64,000 bases of DNA from an uncultured Clostridia bacterium (GCA_944383685.1 CALWQM010000015.1:262226-326225), one strand, 5' to 3'. Counted from the stretch's first letter, positions 18,314-27,583 are shown. The notes: generated by a model from the letters alone, not told the origin. Program-made: numbers and translations.

Positions 18314-19552
18314 ATGAACAAAAAAGAAAACAAGCTATTAAATTTGGAAAGAACAATTTTACACAGTGATGTAAACAACTTTTTTGCATCGGTGGAATGT
18401 GCTGATAAAGAGGAACTTAAAAACAAGCCTGTTGCAGTCACTGGCAATCCTGAAAAAAGAAATGGCATAATTCTTGCTAAAAATGAAATAGCCAAAAAGC
18501 AAAGTGTGAAAACTGGCGAAGCAATTTGGCAAGCAAAACAAAAATGTCCAGACCTTGTTTGCCTACCACCACACTATGATTTATATGAAAAAATCTCTTT
18601 AAAACTTCACGAACTTTACCTTGATTACACTGATTTTGTTGAACCATTAGGGCTGGATGAATGCTGGCTTGATGTCACAAATTCACTTAATTATTTACAA
18701 AAAACAGGTAAAGAAATTGCAGATGAAATAAGAGAAAGAGTGAAGGAAGAATTTAATATCACCGTTTCTGTTGGTGTGTCTTTCAGCAAAATTTTTGCAA
18801 AACTTGGCTCGGACATGAAAAAGCCTGACGCAACAACAGTAATAAGCAAAGAAAATTTCAAACAAATGACCTACAACTTGCCATTAAACAGCATTGTAGG
18901 CATTGGAAACAGGCTTGAAAGAAGATTTGAAAACATGAATGTTGTTACAATTGGTGATTTTGTCAATTTAAGCCAAGATATAATATGCCCAATAATGGGC
19001 AAATCAGGCATTGAGCTGCAAGAAAAATTAAGTGGAAAATTGATTGAAGAAGTGCCATGTTATTTCAACTTATCACCGCCAAAAAGCATTGGAAATGGCA
19101 CAACAACCGTGATAGACATAACAAAAAGAAGTGAAACCATTAAAGTTGTTGCTTTTTTATGTGAAAAAATAGCCATCCGCATGATAAAAAGAAAATTTGA
19201 AGCCCGCACAATCACGGTAACAATAAAAACAACAGATTTTCAAAAATATAGACATTCAAAAACAGTTATGCCAATGCAAAGTTATGAAAAAATTTTTGAT
19301 AATGCCATGGAATTGCTTGATAGTTTTTGGAATTATGACAAAAAAATAAGGGCAATCCGTGTGAGAGTTTCTTCACTCACAAACACCGATACATATAAGC
19401 AACTATCCATGTTTGAAGACGACAAGATTAAGCTTACAGAAAGTTTAGAACAAATCAAATCAAAGTATGGCAAAGACAAAATTTTCATTGCAAGTGATGG
19501 ATTCTCTTTCATAAACCGCAAAACCGAGCAAGAAGAACAATCTCATAAATAA
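18314..19552 (+). CDS. dinB: DNA polymerase IV (Y-family translesion polymerase)
   Basis: The 412-residue protein is an error-prone polymerase that copies past lesions. The first catalytic motif is HSDVNNFFASVE near residue 18, the second is PLGLDECWLDVT near 114 with the DE pair, and VSVGVSFSKIFAKLGSDMKK forms the conserved thumb/palm segment. A little-finger domain follows, and the tail contains QLSMFEDD, which resembles a beta-clamp-binding QLxLF motif. It is divergent from the pseudo-amidohydrolase gene with 64 bases between starts. No LexA-type operator is recognisable in that gap. Confidence 0.94.
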   Translation: MNKKENKLLNLERTILHSDVNNFFASVECADKEELKNKPVAVTGNPEKRNGIILAKNEIAKKQSVKTGEAIWQAKQKCPDLVCLPPHYDLYEKISLKLHELYLDYTDFVEPLGLDECWLDVTNSLNYLQKTGKEIADEIRERVKEEFNITVSVGVSFSKIFAKLGSDMKKPDATTVISKENFKQMTYNLPLNSIVGIGNRLERRFENMNVVTIGDFVNLSQDIICPIMGKSGIELQEKLSGKLIEEVPCYFNLSPPKSIGNGTTTVIDITKRSETIKVVAFLCEKIAIRMIKRKFEARTITVTIKTTDFQKYRHSKTVMPMQSYEKIFDNAMELLDSFWNYDKKIRAIRVRVSSLTNTDTYKQLSMFEDDKIKLTESLEQIKSKYGKDKIFIASDGFSFINRKTEQEEQSHK

Positions 19553-19631
19553 TTTATTTACTTAAATTCATTTCTTCAATTTCTTTTTTAAATGATAATA
19601 ATATGCTATAATAAAAAATATTGGAGATTGT

Positions 19632-20261
19632 ATGCACAATTTAAAAATTGTTAAAAAGATTGAAAACAAAATTTATAATATGTTCAAAAATGAAAATTCT
19701 GGACATGATTTTTCTCACCTTAAACGAGTTATGAAAAATGCAATATATATCCAAAAACACGAAGGTGGAGATGCTTATGTAATCACAATATCAGCCTTAG
19801 TTCACGATATTCATAGGTTAGTTTCAAATCAAAAAGGACATTTTACCAAACCCGAAGAATGCCTTGACGAAGTTAAGCAAATTTTAATTGACTGCAACAT
19901 TGAAAAAGAAAAATTGGAACAAATTTTATATATTGTCAAAAATCATGAAAGCAAGGATGATAAATCTTTTAATTTAGAAACATTAATTGTTCAAGACGCC
20001 GACACCCTTGATGCCATTGGAAAAATAGGCTTGAAAAGGTGTTTAAAATATTGCAAAACTCACAATATCCCCGTTTCAAATAAAAACTACCCTCTTGATA
20101 GTAAGGAATATATCCCAGACATAAACCCAATTTCTGCATGCCATTATATTTATAACACAATGATTCCACATGGAAAAAACTTATATACCAAAACTGCACA
20201 AAAAATGGCAGAAGGAAAAGTTAAATTACTTGAAAATTTTATAGCAAAACAATATAAGTAA
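19632..20261 (+). CDS. HD-domain phosphohydrolase
   Basis: This 209-residue protein has the HD-superfamily metal ligands: His in SGHDFSHLKRV near residue 27, the HD pair in ALVHDIHRLV near 60, and Asp in VQDADTLDAIGKIGL near 119. The C-terminal HYIYNTMIPHGKNLYTKTAQKMAEG block is typical of the YedJ/uncharacterised HD hydrolase group. Substrates are probably phosphorylated metabolites or nucleotides, but the sequence does not say which. A TTGGAG site lies before the ATG. It follows dinB by 79 bases, and a terminator lies between it and the convergent secF. Confidence 0.85.
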   Translation: MHNLKIVKKIENKIYNMFKNENSGHDFSHLKRVMKNAIYIQKHEGGDAYVITISALVHDIHRLVSNQKGHFTKPEECLDEVKQILIDCNIEKEKLEQILYIVKNHESKDDKSFNLETLIVQDADTLDAIGKIGLKRCLKYCKTHNIPVSNKNYPLDSKEYIPDINPISACHYIYNTMIPHGKNLYTKTAQKMAEGKVKLLENFIAKQYK

Positions 20262-20313
20262 ATCACAAGAAAAAATAAGAGGCAATTTACTTTTTTATTC
20301 ATACTTTGCAAAT

Positions 20314-20341
20314 AAAAAACAAGGCAATTGCCTTGTTTTTT
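20314..20341. terminator. Bidirectional terminator between the HD hydrolase and secF
   Basis: A perfect 28-bp palindrome (14-bp arms) begins with an A-run and ends with a T-run, so it works in either direction. It overlaps the secF stop codon. Confidence 0.8.
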
Positions 20342-21503
20342 AAACTTCATATTGTTGACCTTGTTTAGCTTTTTCTGCTTTTCTCTTTTCTTTTTCAGCC
20401 ATTCTTGCAAGTTTTTTCTTTGAAGGCTTGTAAGCAATAGCCCAAAGTCCTGGTGTAAGGAAAACAGAGGAATAGAAGCCCGCAATAATGCCAACCATAA
20501 TTGGGAATGCAAATTGTTGAATATCAGCAACACCAATAACTGTTATGAAGAAAATCATAATAAATGTTGTAACAGTTGTTAAAATGGTTCTCATCATTGT
20601 GCCACTGACCGCTTTATTTGCAATTTGGTTGTTATCAACTTTACCAAGATTTTTACTCATCTTCAAGTTTTCTCTAATTCTATCAAAAATGATGATTGTG
20701 TTGTTGATTGAATAACCTAAAATTGTGATAAGTGCAGCAATGAAAGCTGTGTTAATTTGAATTCTGCAAATAAGCATAATAGATGCAGTAATTAAAACAT
20801 CGTGGAATAATGCCAAAATTGCAGCAAGCCCAGCAGTTATTTCAAATCGCAAAGCAACATAAATTAAGATAACAATAACTGCAACAAAAAGCGCTAAGAA
20901 TGATTTCATCATAAGTTCTGCACTTGCACTTGCAGTTGTAACACCGCCATTTGCAACAAGTGCTGAATTTACATTAGATTCAAAATCGAAGCCTTCAAAA
21001 TTTGAACTTTCTGGAATAAAACCAAATTCCTTTAAAAGGTCAAAACGAATTTGATTGTTTTGATTTTCAACATCTTCGTCAGCTATATCACCATTTTGGA
21101 ACTTAACAATAACAGCATCACCATCTGTGATAACATAACCAAGTCCCCTGTCAGCGTCAATATCAATGGTAGTTTTTTGGAAAGAACTTGCAGTTAAACC
21201 GTATTTATTTAAAACATTGCTGATTTTGTTGCAAATAGTTTCATAGTCATCATCAATATCATAAACTTGTCCAGAGAAATTTTCGTCTGCCCAATCACTG
21301 CTGTTAACAAAGATTGTCATATTTGTTCCACCAGTGAAATCAAAACCCAAATTAAAGCCAAGTGTGCAAAGAAGGATAATTCCAACAACAATAATGATTA
21401 TTGGTGCGATAATAAAGTACTTTAAATTTTTTGTGTAACTGAACTTACTATTTTCTATTTTTTCATCAATAGAGAAGTGTTTGATTTTCTTGTTCTTAGT
21501 CAT
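20340..21503 (-). CDS. secF: Protein translocase subunit SecF
   Basis: SecF works with SecD to use the proton gradient to drive late steps of Sec export. The 387-residue protein has one N-terminal membrane helix (IIAPIIIIVVGIILLCTLGF), the GFDFTGGTN signature, a periplasmic-type domain and five C-terminal helices including ILGYSINNTIIIFDRIREN. It ends in a lysine-rich cytosolic tail. The ATG at 21503 is preceded by a strong GGGAGGTG and overlaps the secD stop by eight bases, so the two are translationally coupled. Upstream frame-open codons to 21548 lie inside secD. Confidence 0.95.
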   Translation of the reverse strand: MTKNKKIKHFSIDEKIENSKFSYTKNLKYFIIAPIIIIVVGIILLCTLGFNLGFDFTGGTNMTIFVNSSDWADENFSGQVYDIDDDYETICNKISNVLNKYGLTASSFQKTTIDIDADRGLGYVITDGDAVIVKFQNGDIADEDVENQNNQIRFDLLKEFGFIPESSNFEGFDFESNVNSALVANGGVTTASASAELMMKSFLALFVAVIVILIYVALRFEITAGLAAILALFHDVLITASIMLICRIQINTAFIAALITILGYSINNTIIIFDRIRENLKMSKNLGKVDNNQIANKAVSGTMMRTILTTVTTFIMIFFITVIGVADIQQFAFPIMVGIIAGFYSSVFLTPGLWAIAYKPSKKKLARMAEKEKRKAEKAKQGQQYEV

Positions 21504-22863
21504 TTGTAGCACCTCCCTCAGCAACAACTTCAACCACAGGAGTTTCATCTTCCTTCACAGGTTTTAATTGTTTAGGCAAATGAAGTGGTTTTGCTTTTAC
21601 ACTATTAAATGGAAGATACCACTTAACAAAGAATCTAAGGATAACAAGGTTCATAAACATTGAAAGCACAATACCAATTAAAAGTGTTATTGCAAACCCT
21701 TGAATTGAAGAAGTTCCTAAAATATAAAGAATCAAAGATGTGAAAATGGTTGTGATGTTTGAGTCAAAAATCGGCCAAAAAGCACGTTTGAAACCATTTT
21801 TGCAAGCCATTGGAATTTTCTTTCCACTGCGATAATCTTCTCTTACCTTTTCAAAAATGATAACCGCACCATCAACAGCCATACCAATACTAAGCACAAT
21901 ACCTGCAAGTCCTGGCAAAGTCAATTGAACAAAGGAAATTGCTTGCAAGAAGAACAACATTAAAACAATGTAGATAATAAGGGCGAAAGATGCCAAAAAT
22001 CCAAAATCACCATATCTAAGCCACATGATAAGGAAAATAAGGAAAAGTCCAACTGCTCCGCCAATAATAACGTATTTCAAAGCTTCTGTTCCAAGGGTTG
22101 CAGAGATTACTGAACTCTCTTTAAGGTCAAGGGTAACATTGAATGTTCCTGACATAATTTTAAGAGAATATTCTTCTGCATCGTCATAGGTCCAAGCACT
22201 GTCACCACCGCTTGAAATAAAGGTGCTTCCACTTGTTATTCTTTGGTCACATGTTAAAGTATTCCAAAGATTTTCCTCGCTAACTTCACCTAAGTATAAA
22301 TAAATGTTTTGACTTCCATTTGCAGCATCATTGGTTAAGTTTGAAAATTTTGTTCTGCCTTCATCTGTAAAGTTGATAACAACACCATATTGGCTGTCTT
22401 GATAAGAAACATAAACATTTGAAATGTCAGCACCTGTAATATATGCTTCCCCATTTTCTTCAAGAGTCATATAAAGCGGTGTTGGGTCACCAATAAGTCC
22501 AAAAATTTCATCCGAATCAGTAACACTTGGAACTTCAATACGAATTCCAGTTGAACCTTGGCGAGTGATAACAGCTTCGCTATACTCTCCACCGATAACT
22601 GATTCAAGTCTTGCAACAGTTGCATCAATGGCAGCATCTAAATCATTTGTGTTGCTGTCTGGGGATAAAGAACAATCATAAACAACAGAAATACCACCTG
22701 CAAGGTCCAAACCCAAAGAAATTGAGTTTGCAAAACCATTGTAGGTTGTGCTTGTGAAAGGTATTCTAAAACTACATACTGAAAGAACGATACCAATAAC
22801 AGTCAAAATTGCAACGGCAACAAAATTTAGTATCGAATTCTTTTTAAGTCTATTTTTTGCCAT
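21496..22863 (-). CDS. secD: Protein translocase subunit SecD
   Basis: The 455-residue SecD has an N-terminal membrane helix, the ISLGLDLAGGISVVYDC signature near residue 49, an extracytoplasmic domain, and five further membrane helices. These include the conserved GLAGIVLSIGMAVDGAVIIFEK segment. The ATG at 22863 is chosen because AAGGGGC lies just upstream and the protein then starts at the expected place (MAKNRLKKNS). SecD and SecF are separate genes here, unlike the fused SecDF of Bacillus subtilis. Confidence 0.95.
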   Translation of the reverse strand: MAKNRLKKNSILNFVAVAILTVIGIVLSVCSFRIPFTSTTYNGFANSISLGLDLAGGISVVYDCSLSPDSNTNDLDAAIDATVARLESVIGGEYSEAVITRQGSTGIRIEVPSVTDSDEIFGLIGDPTPLYMTLEENGEAYITGADISNVYVSYQDSQYGVVINFTDEGRTKFSNLTNDAANGSQNIYLYLGEVSEENLWNTLTCDQRITSGSTFISSGGDSAWTYDDAEEYSLKIMSGTFNVTLDLKESSVISATLGTEALKYVIIGGAVGLFLIFLIMWLRYGDFGFLASFALIIYIVLMLFFLQAISFVQLTLPGLAGIVLSIGMAVDGAVIIFEKVREDYRSGKKIPMACKNGFKRAFWPIFDSNITTIFTSLILYILGTSSIQGFAITLLIGIVLSMFMNLVILRFFVKWYLPFNSVKAKPLHLPKQLKPVKEDETPVVEVVAEGGATND

Positions 22864-22946
22864 ACTGCCCCTTAATAAATGTAATAATTGGTTAAATTTA
22901 TACTGAGTTAGTATATAACAAAACAGGGCAGATGTCAATTAAATAA

Positions 22947-23357
22947 CTAAAATTTTTTGAGATTTACGCAAATAATACCACAAATAGCACCTATGATCGT
23001 TCCAAAAATAATATCGTTAATAAGAGTTCTATCAAAAACAAAAGCCCCGTCCAGCAAAGAAAAGACTAAAAATGCCAAAATTGTGAAAAGAAGTCCAATA
23101 AAAAGTCCGTTTATTATTCCATTTTCTTTAACCTTTTTAAGCCCAAAAAGCACTCCTAAAAATATTGAAATGCCTTTGATAACCTGATTGACTGGTGCAA
23201 TGATGTTTTCAGGTATATTGGTAAATCTAAGCAAGAACGCAAACAAAAGGATAAGAACAAGTGCAACACAAAGTGCCACAACAACACCCTTTATAATAGG
23301 TTTAAAGAAACTGCTTTTACCTTCACTTTTTTTTAAAATCTTTGCTTTCAATTTCAT
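22947..23357 (-). CDS. Small four-helix membrane protein (TIGR04086/YrzE-like)
   Basis: This 136-residue protein has a basic N-terminus and about four hydrophobic helices (GVVVALCVALVLILLFAFLL, GISIFLGVLFGL, GLFIGLLFTILAFLVFSLL, IIFGTIIGAICGIICV). The pattern and its position just before secD resemble the TIGR04086 family, found after yajC in many Bacillota. The function of that family is not known. AAAGGGGTG precedes the ATG. It probably heads the secDF operon; yajC itself is absent. Confidence 0.75.
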   Translation of the reverse strand: MKLKAKILKKSEGKSSFFKPIIKGVVVALCVALVLILLFAFLLRFTNIPENIIAPVNQVIKGISIFLGVLFGLKKVKENGIINGLFIGLLFTILAFLVFSLLDGAFVFDRTLINDIIFGTIIGAICGIICVNLKKF

Positions 23358-23521
23358 TATTCACCCCTTTAAATAAATTTATACAAATTACCGCGTAAAC
23401 ATTTTCAATGTATAATATGCAAGTCCAATTTGGAAAATGATAAATTAAAAAAAATTCGCAATTTTTTAATAATGTAAACTGGGGCTTAAACAAACTTTAA
23501 ATTTCAAAAACGAAAAATAAA

Positions 23522-23538
23522 AGCCACTTTGTGTGGCT
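23522..23538 (-). terminator. Terminator of glmS
   Basis: On the minus strand AGCCAC and GTGGCT form a 6-bp stem with a 5-nt loop followed by TTTATTTTT. It is about 85 bases past the glmS stop. Confidence 0.55.
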
Positions 23539-23622
23539 GTTAAATTTATTCACATATAAATTTTGCATATAAGGTGGAAACAATGTAAGAAGGAAAATAA
23601 AGTAAGAATGTTTCTTAAAGTT

Positions 23623-25359
23623 TTATTCAACAGTGACAGATTTTGCAAGATTTCTTGGTTTGTCAGGATTATACCCCAGCTTTTCGCTGGACTTTAAAGC
23701 CAAAAATTGTAAAGGAATAATGGAAACAATAGGCATTAAAAGTGGAAAACTATTTGGCAATTTTAAGGTTAGATAATTTTCATCACGAATATCAAAATTT
23801 GAAACCAACATAATCTTACCACCCCTTGCTTCTATTTCCTCCAAGTTGGAAATTAGTTTATCCTTAATTTTTTCCTGTGTGCATATTGCAATCACCAAAG
23901 AGTTTTTATCAATTAACGCAAGTGTGCCATGCTTTAACTCTCCTGATGCAATTGCAAAACAATTTATATAGGTTATCTCTTTTAATTTCAAGCTTGCTTC
24001 AAGAGCAGTCACATAATCTTCTTCACGTCCAACAAAAAAGATTTTTTTGTAAGTCAAAACTTCATCCACCAGTTTATCATTGATATCTGTAAATTTAAAA
24101 TCGGCAACAAATTCTTCTAGTAAATTTTTTAATTGGTAAAATTCTCCTTTTAAATATAAGGAAAATAAAAACAAAACAAAAACCTGACAAGAATATGCCT
24201 TGGTTGAAGCAACAGCAATTTCCCGTCCCGCAAAAGTTGGTAAGACCTTTTTGCAAATTTGATTTAAAAAACAATTTGGAGTGTTTGTAAGAGCAAGACA
24301 TTTCATCTTTTTTTCTTTGCAAATTTTTGCACATGCAATAGTATCAGCAGTTTCCCCGCTTTGACTGACAAAAATATACAAGGCATTTTTGTTCAAGATT
24401 TCATTCCCATATCGAAACTCACTTGCCACATAAACATGCGCAGGAATAGATGCCCTTTTAAAATATTCAGCCCCTAAAAGCGCACTGTGGTATGCTGTTC
24501 CGCAAGCAATCAAATTTATTTCTTTTATCTTTTTTGGAAGGTTTAAATTTTCAAATATATTTTGATTGAAATAATTTTCAAGTGTGGTTTTTAACACATT
24601 TTTAGTTTCCAAAATTTCGCTTTTCATATGAGTTTTTTCAAAAATTGCTGAAATTTTATCAAATTTTTGCATTTTTTCGCATTTTTTATGTATTTTTTCA
24701 CCATTTTTATTATAAAACGAAATTTCATTTTCTTTTAAAACTGCAAATTCGTCATCCTTTAAAGTAAAGAAATTCGTTGCCAAATTGTTTAAAACATAAA
24801 CATCACTTGTTGCCATAACACCGCCGTCACTTAGATGTGCAACATATAATGGACTTTCTCGTTTTCCAACAACAAAATCTCCTTTATCGCTTATTAATGC
24901 AACGGCAAAACTTCCCTGCACCTTTTTTGAAGCATGAATAAACTTTTGAAGTAAATCCCCTTCTTCTAAATCAATCAAATTAACAAACACTTCACTGTCA
25001 GTATCGGAACGAAAATTAATTGTTGAAAGTTCGCTTTTTAATGCTTTATAATTTTCAATTATGCCATTATGCACAAGTGAAATTTTATTTGACATAGATA
25101 AATGCGGATGTGCATTTTTCTCTTCAACCGCACCATGCGTTGCCCACCTTGTGTGCCCAATAACTAAATTTGCAAAAAGCCCATTCACCTTTTCTTCTAA
25201 ATGACAAATCTCGCCAACGGTTTTAATGGTTCTTATTTCATTGTTTTCTAGATATGAAATTCCTGCTGAATCATATCCACGATATTCCAATTTTTTCAAG
25301 CCATCAACAACAAGTTGAACACTGTTTTGTTTACTTAAGCAAGCACAAATTCCACACAT
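23623..25359 (-). CDS. glmS: Glutamine-fructose-6-phosphate aminotransferase (isomerizing)
   Basis: GlmS makes glucosamine-6-phosphate from fructose-6-phosphate and glutamine, the first step toward UDP-GlcNAc. The 578-residue protein begins MCGICACLS, with Cys2 as the amidotransferase nucleophile after Met removal. It has the glutamine site GHTRWATHGAVEEKNAHPH and two SIS sugar-isomerase domains (ACGTAYHSALLGAEYF, VFVSQSGETADTIA), and ends in the PRNLAKSVTVE family motif. AGAGGTG lies before the ATG. Only 51 bases separate it from rsmD, so there is no room for a glmS ribozyme. Confidence 0.95.
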   Translation of the reverse strand: MCGICACLSKQNSVQLVVDGLKKLEYRGYDSAGISYLENNEIRTIKTVGEICHLEEKVNGLFANLVIGHTRWATHGAVEEKNAHPHLSMSNKISLVHNGIIENYKALKSELSTINFRSDTDSEVFVNLIDLEEGDLLQKFIHASKKVQGSFAVALISDKGDFVVGKRESPLYVAHLSDGGVMATSDVYVLNNLATNFFTLKDDEFAVLKENEISFYNKNGEKIHKKCEKMQKFDKISAIFEKTHMKSEILETKNVLKTTLENYFNQNIFENLNLPKKIKEINLIACGTAYHSALLGAEYFKRASIPAHVYVASEFRYGNEILNKNALYIFVSQSGETADTIACAKICKEKKMKCLALTNTPNCFLNQICKKVLPTFAGREIAVASTKAYSCQVFVLFLFSLYLKGEFYQLKNLLEEFVADFKFTDINDKLVDEVLTYKKIFFVGREEDYVTALEASLKLKEITYINCFAIASGELKHGTLALIDKNSLVIAICTQEKIKDKLISNLEEIEARGGKIMLVSNFDIRDENYLTLKLPNSFPLLMPIVSIIPLQFLALKSSEKLGYNPDKPRNLAKSVTVE

Positions 25360-25410
25360 AAAACACCTCTATGTGTTTATATATGAAATTTGCAAAAATT
25401 GCTTTACAAA

Positions 25411-25932
25411 CTATTTTTGCAAATACGTTAAAGTTATATTTCCATATTTCTTTTCATCATAAACTTCAAATGGCGCATAATCAAAATTGTCATTTGAGGC
25501 ATGTTCACAAACAATAATCCCATCATCATTCAAAATATCATATAACTTTGGCAAAACTTTTTCATAAAGTCCACTTTTATATGGCGGGTCAAGAATAATT
25601 AAATCATACCTCTCTTTGCAAACTTCCACAAATTTAACAGCATCACATTTCACAACTTTTGCATCAATGTTCAAGTTCTTTAAATTCTCTTTTGTCATAT
25701 TGCAACTACGGTAGTCTTTATCAACAAAAAGCACACTCTCTGCCCCACGGCTTAAAGCTTCAATTCCCATTGCCCCTGTTCCACAAAACAAATCAAGCAC
25801 CTTCTTGTTTGGAACGAAAAATTGAAGTTTAACAAAAAGTGCTTGTTTAACTTTATCAGTTGTTGGCCTTATGTGGTCATATTTATTTTCTAATAATTTT
25901 CTGTCTTTATAAATTCCAGAATCAACTCTCAT
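25411..25932 (-). CDS. rsmD: 16S rRNA (guanine966-N2)-methyltransferase RsmD
   Basis: The 173-residue protein has the SAM-binding VLDLFCGTGAMGIEALSRGA motif and the catalytic DPPY in LIILDPPYKSGLYE, with the RPTTDKVKQALF N-terminal signature of RsmD. It methylates G966 of 16S rRNA. The ATG at 25932 begins the family homology (MRVDSGIYKDRKL). It has no Shine-Dalgarno; instead a -10 TATAAT ends six bases before the ATG, predicting a leaderless mRNA. glmS follows 51 bases downstream and is probably cotranscribed. Confidence 0.92.
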   Translation of the reverse strand: MRVDSGIYKDRKLLENKYDHIRPTTDKVKQALFVKLQFFVPNKKVLDLFCGTGAMGIEALSRGAESVLFVDKDYRSCNMTKENLKNLNIDAKVVKCDAVKFVEVCKERYDLIILDPPYKSGLYEKVLPKLYDILNDDGIIVCEHASNDNFDYAPFEVYDEKKYGNITLTYLQK

Positions 25933-25938
25933 ACGAAA

Positions 25939-25967
25939 ATTATAACAAAAACAATAAAAAATCACAA
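25939..25967 (-). promoter_or_regulatory. Promoter of rsmD, predicted leaderless
   Basis: The -35 TTGTGA (25962-25967), 17-bp spacer and -10 TATAAT (25939-25944) put the expected transcription start at or next to the A of the ATG at 25932. Confidence 0.65.
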
Positions 25968-26015
25968 TAAAAATAAAAAATATTTAATTTTTTATATTAT
26001 TTTTTTAAATTTTTA

Positions 26016-27020
26016 TTAATTAACAATTTTTGTTACCCCTCGCAATTTAGACAAATTTGTTAAAACTTCATAGGGGATTGTTTTTAGAATCTTCGCCAAA
26101 TAATCTGCATCAAAAACAACCTCAACTTCATCTCCAATATTCACACTTTCATCAATCTTAACAAAAAAACAGTCCATGCAAATGTTGCCGACACTGCTAT
26201 AAAACTTACCATTAATTTTAACCTTAAACTTTCCAGATAAGTTTCTAAATAATCCGTCACCATAACCTATTGGAACTATTCCAACAAACATATTCTTCCC
26301 TGCAAAAAATTTTTTGCCATAACCAACATATTCACCCTTGCACACATAATTGATTTTAACAATTTTTGACTTTACACTTAAAACCTTTTTCATTTTATCG
26401 CCATAGCCATAAGCACATATACCAAGCCTTATCATATCAAAGTTGAAATTATATTGACGCACATTACTTCCTCCAAAACAAACTGGAAGCTTATCTCCAA
26501 AACACTTTGTTAATGTGGTAAATTTTTTATATTGCTTTTTTGTTGCAGATTTATTTTCCGTTCTTGGAAAATGAGTATAAATTGACCGTAATTTTACTTT
26601 CTTAACTTTTAACAAATTATATATGCTTTTTAAAGCAATTTCACTTTTAACCCCATATCTGTTCATCCCAACATTGATTGCCAGATGTAATAAATTTTTG
26701 CAACCACATTCCAATGCTTCAAGAATCGCTTCCTCGCTGTCCACCATAAATTCAATTTTGTTTTCTTTGCATGTTAAATAATCTTTAACTGGTGCAAAAA
26801 TTATCACTTTTTTTCCTGTAAGTTTTCTTACCTCTAAGGCTTCTTCAATGTTGACAACCCCATATGCATCAATAACTTTGTCAACAATCTTAACAACCGT
26901 TTCCAATCCATGCCCATAAGCATTAGATTTCACCATTAAACAAACCTTCTTATCATTATGTTCCAGGATGTTATTAATAAAATTTGGCGCATTAATTTCT
27001 TTAATATTTTCTATTTCCAT
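26016..27020 (-). CDS. alr: Alanine racemase
   Basis: Alr interconverts L- and D-alanine with PLP, supplying D-Ala for peptidoglycan. The 334-residue protein has the PLP lysine in LMVKSNAYGHG near residue 31, the INVGMNRYGV segment, and GGSNVRQYNF before FDMIRLGICAYGY. The second catalytic Tyr region is VGYGKKFFAG, and SSVGNICMDCFFV is near the C-terminus. It is shorter than the usual 370-390 residues, mostly at the edges. The ATG at 27020 lacks a Shine-Dalgarno and lies five bases after a TATATA element. Tandem Spo0A boxes lie just upstream. Confidence 0.92.
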   Translation of the reverse strand: MEIENIKEINAPNFINNILEHNDKKVCLMVKSNAYGHGLETVVKIVDKVIDAYGVVNIEEALEVRKLTGKKVIIFAPVKDYLTCKENKIEFMVDSEEAILEALECGCKNLLHLAINVGMNRYGVKSEIALKSIYNLLKVKKVKLRSIYTHFPRTENKSATKKQYKKFTTLTKCFGDKLPVCFGGSNVRQYNFNFDMIRLGICAYGYGDKMKKVLSVKSKIVKINYVCKGEYVGYGKKFFAGKNMFVGIVPIGYGDGLFRNLSGKFKVKINGKFYSSVGNICMDCFFVKIDESVNIGDEVEVVFDADYLAKILKTIPYEVLTNLSKLRGVTKIVN

Positions 27021-27065
27021 AATAATATATATCAATAATTTTCTCAATTTGTTAATCAGGTATTA

Positions 27066-27085
27066 TTTTGTCGAAATTTGTCGAA
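27066..27085. promoter_or_regulatory. Tandem Spo0A boxes between alr and the RHH gene
   Basis: TTTTGTCGAA (27066-27075) is followed without a gap by ATTTGTCGAA (27076-27085). Both contain the full TTTGTCGAA consensus and repeat at exactly 10 bp. They lie about 11 bases upstream of the putative alr -35 (27050-27055) and 24 bases upstream of the -10 TATAAT of the plus-strand RHH gene (27110-27115). Confidence 0.7.
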
Positions 27086-27160
27086 ATAATGACGCAATTT
27101 TGCTGTCACTATAATGTAATTGTGGCGAAATTTTAGTAAAATTCTTGAAGGAGGTATAGG

Positions 27161-27346
27161 ATGAAAAAAAGTTATCCCCGCTATACATTAAGAATCGCCG
27201 AAAACTTGCATGAAAAACTAAAATACACTGCAAATTACAATGGCCGTTCAAAAAACAAGGAAATTGAAATTGCAATCAAGCGCTATCTTCAAGATTTTGA
27301 AAGATTACACGGCGAAATTGAAACAAAATATGAAACAGATTTTTAA
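27161..27346 (+). CDS. Ribbon-helix-helix (Arc-type) DNA-binding protein
   Basis: This 61-residue protein fits the Arc/MetJ fold: a short beta-strand PRYTLRIAENL, helix A HEKLKYTANYN, turn GRSKN, and helix B KEIEIAIKRYLQDFERL. Such proteins dimerise and insert the strand into the DNA major groove. A very strong GAAGGAGG precedes the ATG. The promoter -10 TATAAT is at 27110-27115 and the Spo0A boxes are upstream, so it may be a transition-state regulator under Spo0A control. No partner toxin gene follows. Confidence 0.85.
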   Translation: MKKSYPRYTLRIAENLHEKLKYTANYNGRSKNKEIEIAIKRYLQDFERLHGEIETKYETDF

Positions 27347-27364
27347 GTAATTAAATAAAAATCA

Positions 27365-27393
27365 TTGACATTTTTTTTAATGTGTTGTATAAT
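27365..27393 (+). promoter_or_regulatory. Promoter of the tRNA-Lys locus
   Basis: A perfect TTGACA (27365-27370), 17-bp spacer and perfect TATAAT (27388-27393) lie 52 bases before the decayed tRNA copy. This transcript would run through both tRNA-like copies. Confidence 0.8.
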
Positions 27394-27444
27394 ACACATA
27401 GTTTTTTTATTAACCAAATAAAAAATCATATAAGAAATTCACTT

Positions 27445-27530
27445 GGGTTGCTAGCTCATGGCAAAAGCATTCGACTCTTAATCGAAGGGTTTGGGGCTTT
27501 ACCCTAAAATTAAAAATTTCAGGGAACCCA
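27445..27530 (+). pseudogene. Decayed tRNA-Lys copy
   Basis: The 5' acceptor strand, D-stem start, complete anticodon arm with CTT and the following GGGT match the intact tRNA-Lys at 27584. The D-loop and D-stem are altered. The T-arm is replaced by an AT-rich segment that may form its own hairpin (27511-27514 with 27523-27526). A degenerate 3' acceptor (GGAACCCA) ends at 27530. The canonical T-arm is gone, so it is unlikely to be charged. Confidence 0.7.
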
Positions 27531-27583
27531 TTCTCGCCCAGGGCTCTCACCCCGGACAAAACAAAATTTAATACTTTTTACTT

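Noticed and set aside
25360..25410. A glmS ribozyme upstream of glmS
   Set aside because: Only 51 bases separate rsmD and glmS, too few for the ribozyme, and no core sequence is present.
27063..27275. A minus-strand frame covering the Spo0A boxes and the RHH gene
   Set aside because: It is antisense to the well-supported RHH gene and would span two divergent promoters.
27531..27557. A riboswitch between the two tRNA-Lys copies
   Set aside because: The GC-rich stretch is better explained as a degenerate inverted copy of the tRNA T-arm; no riboswitch core fits.
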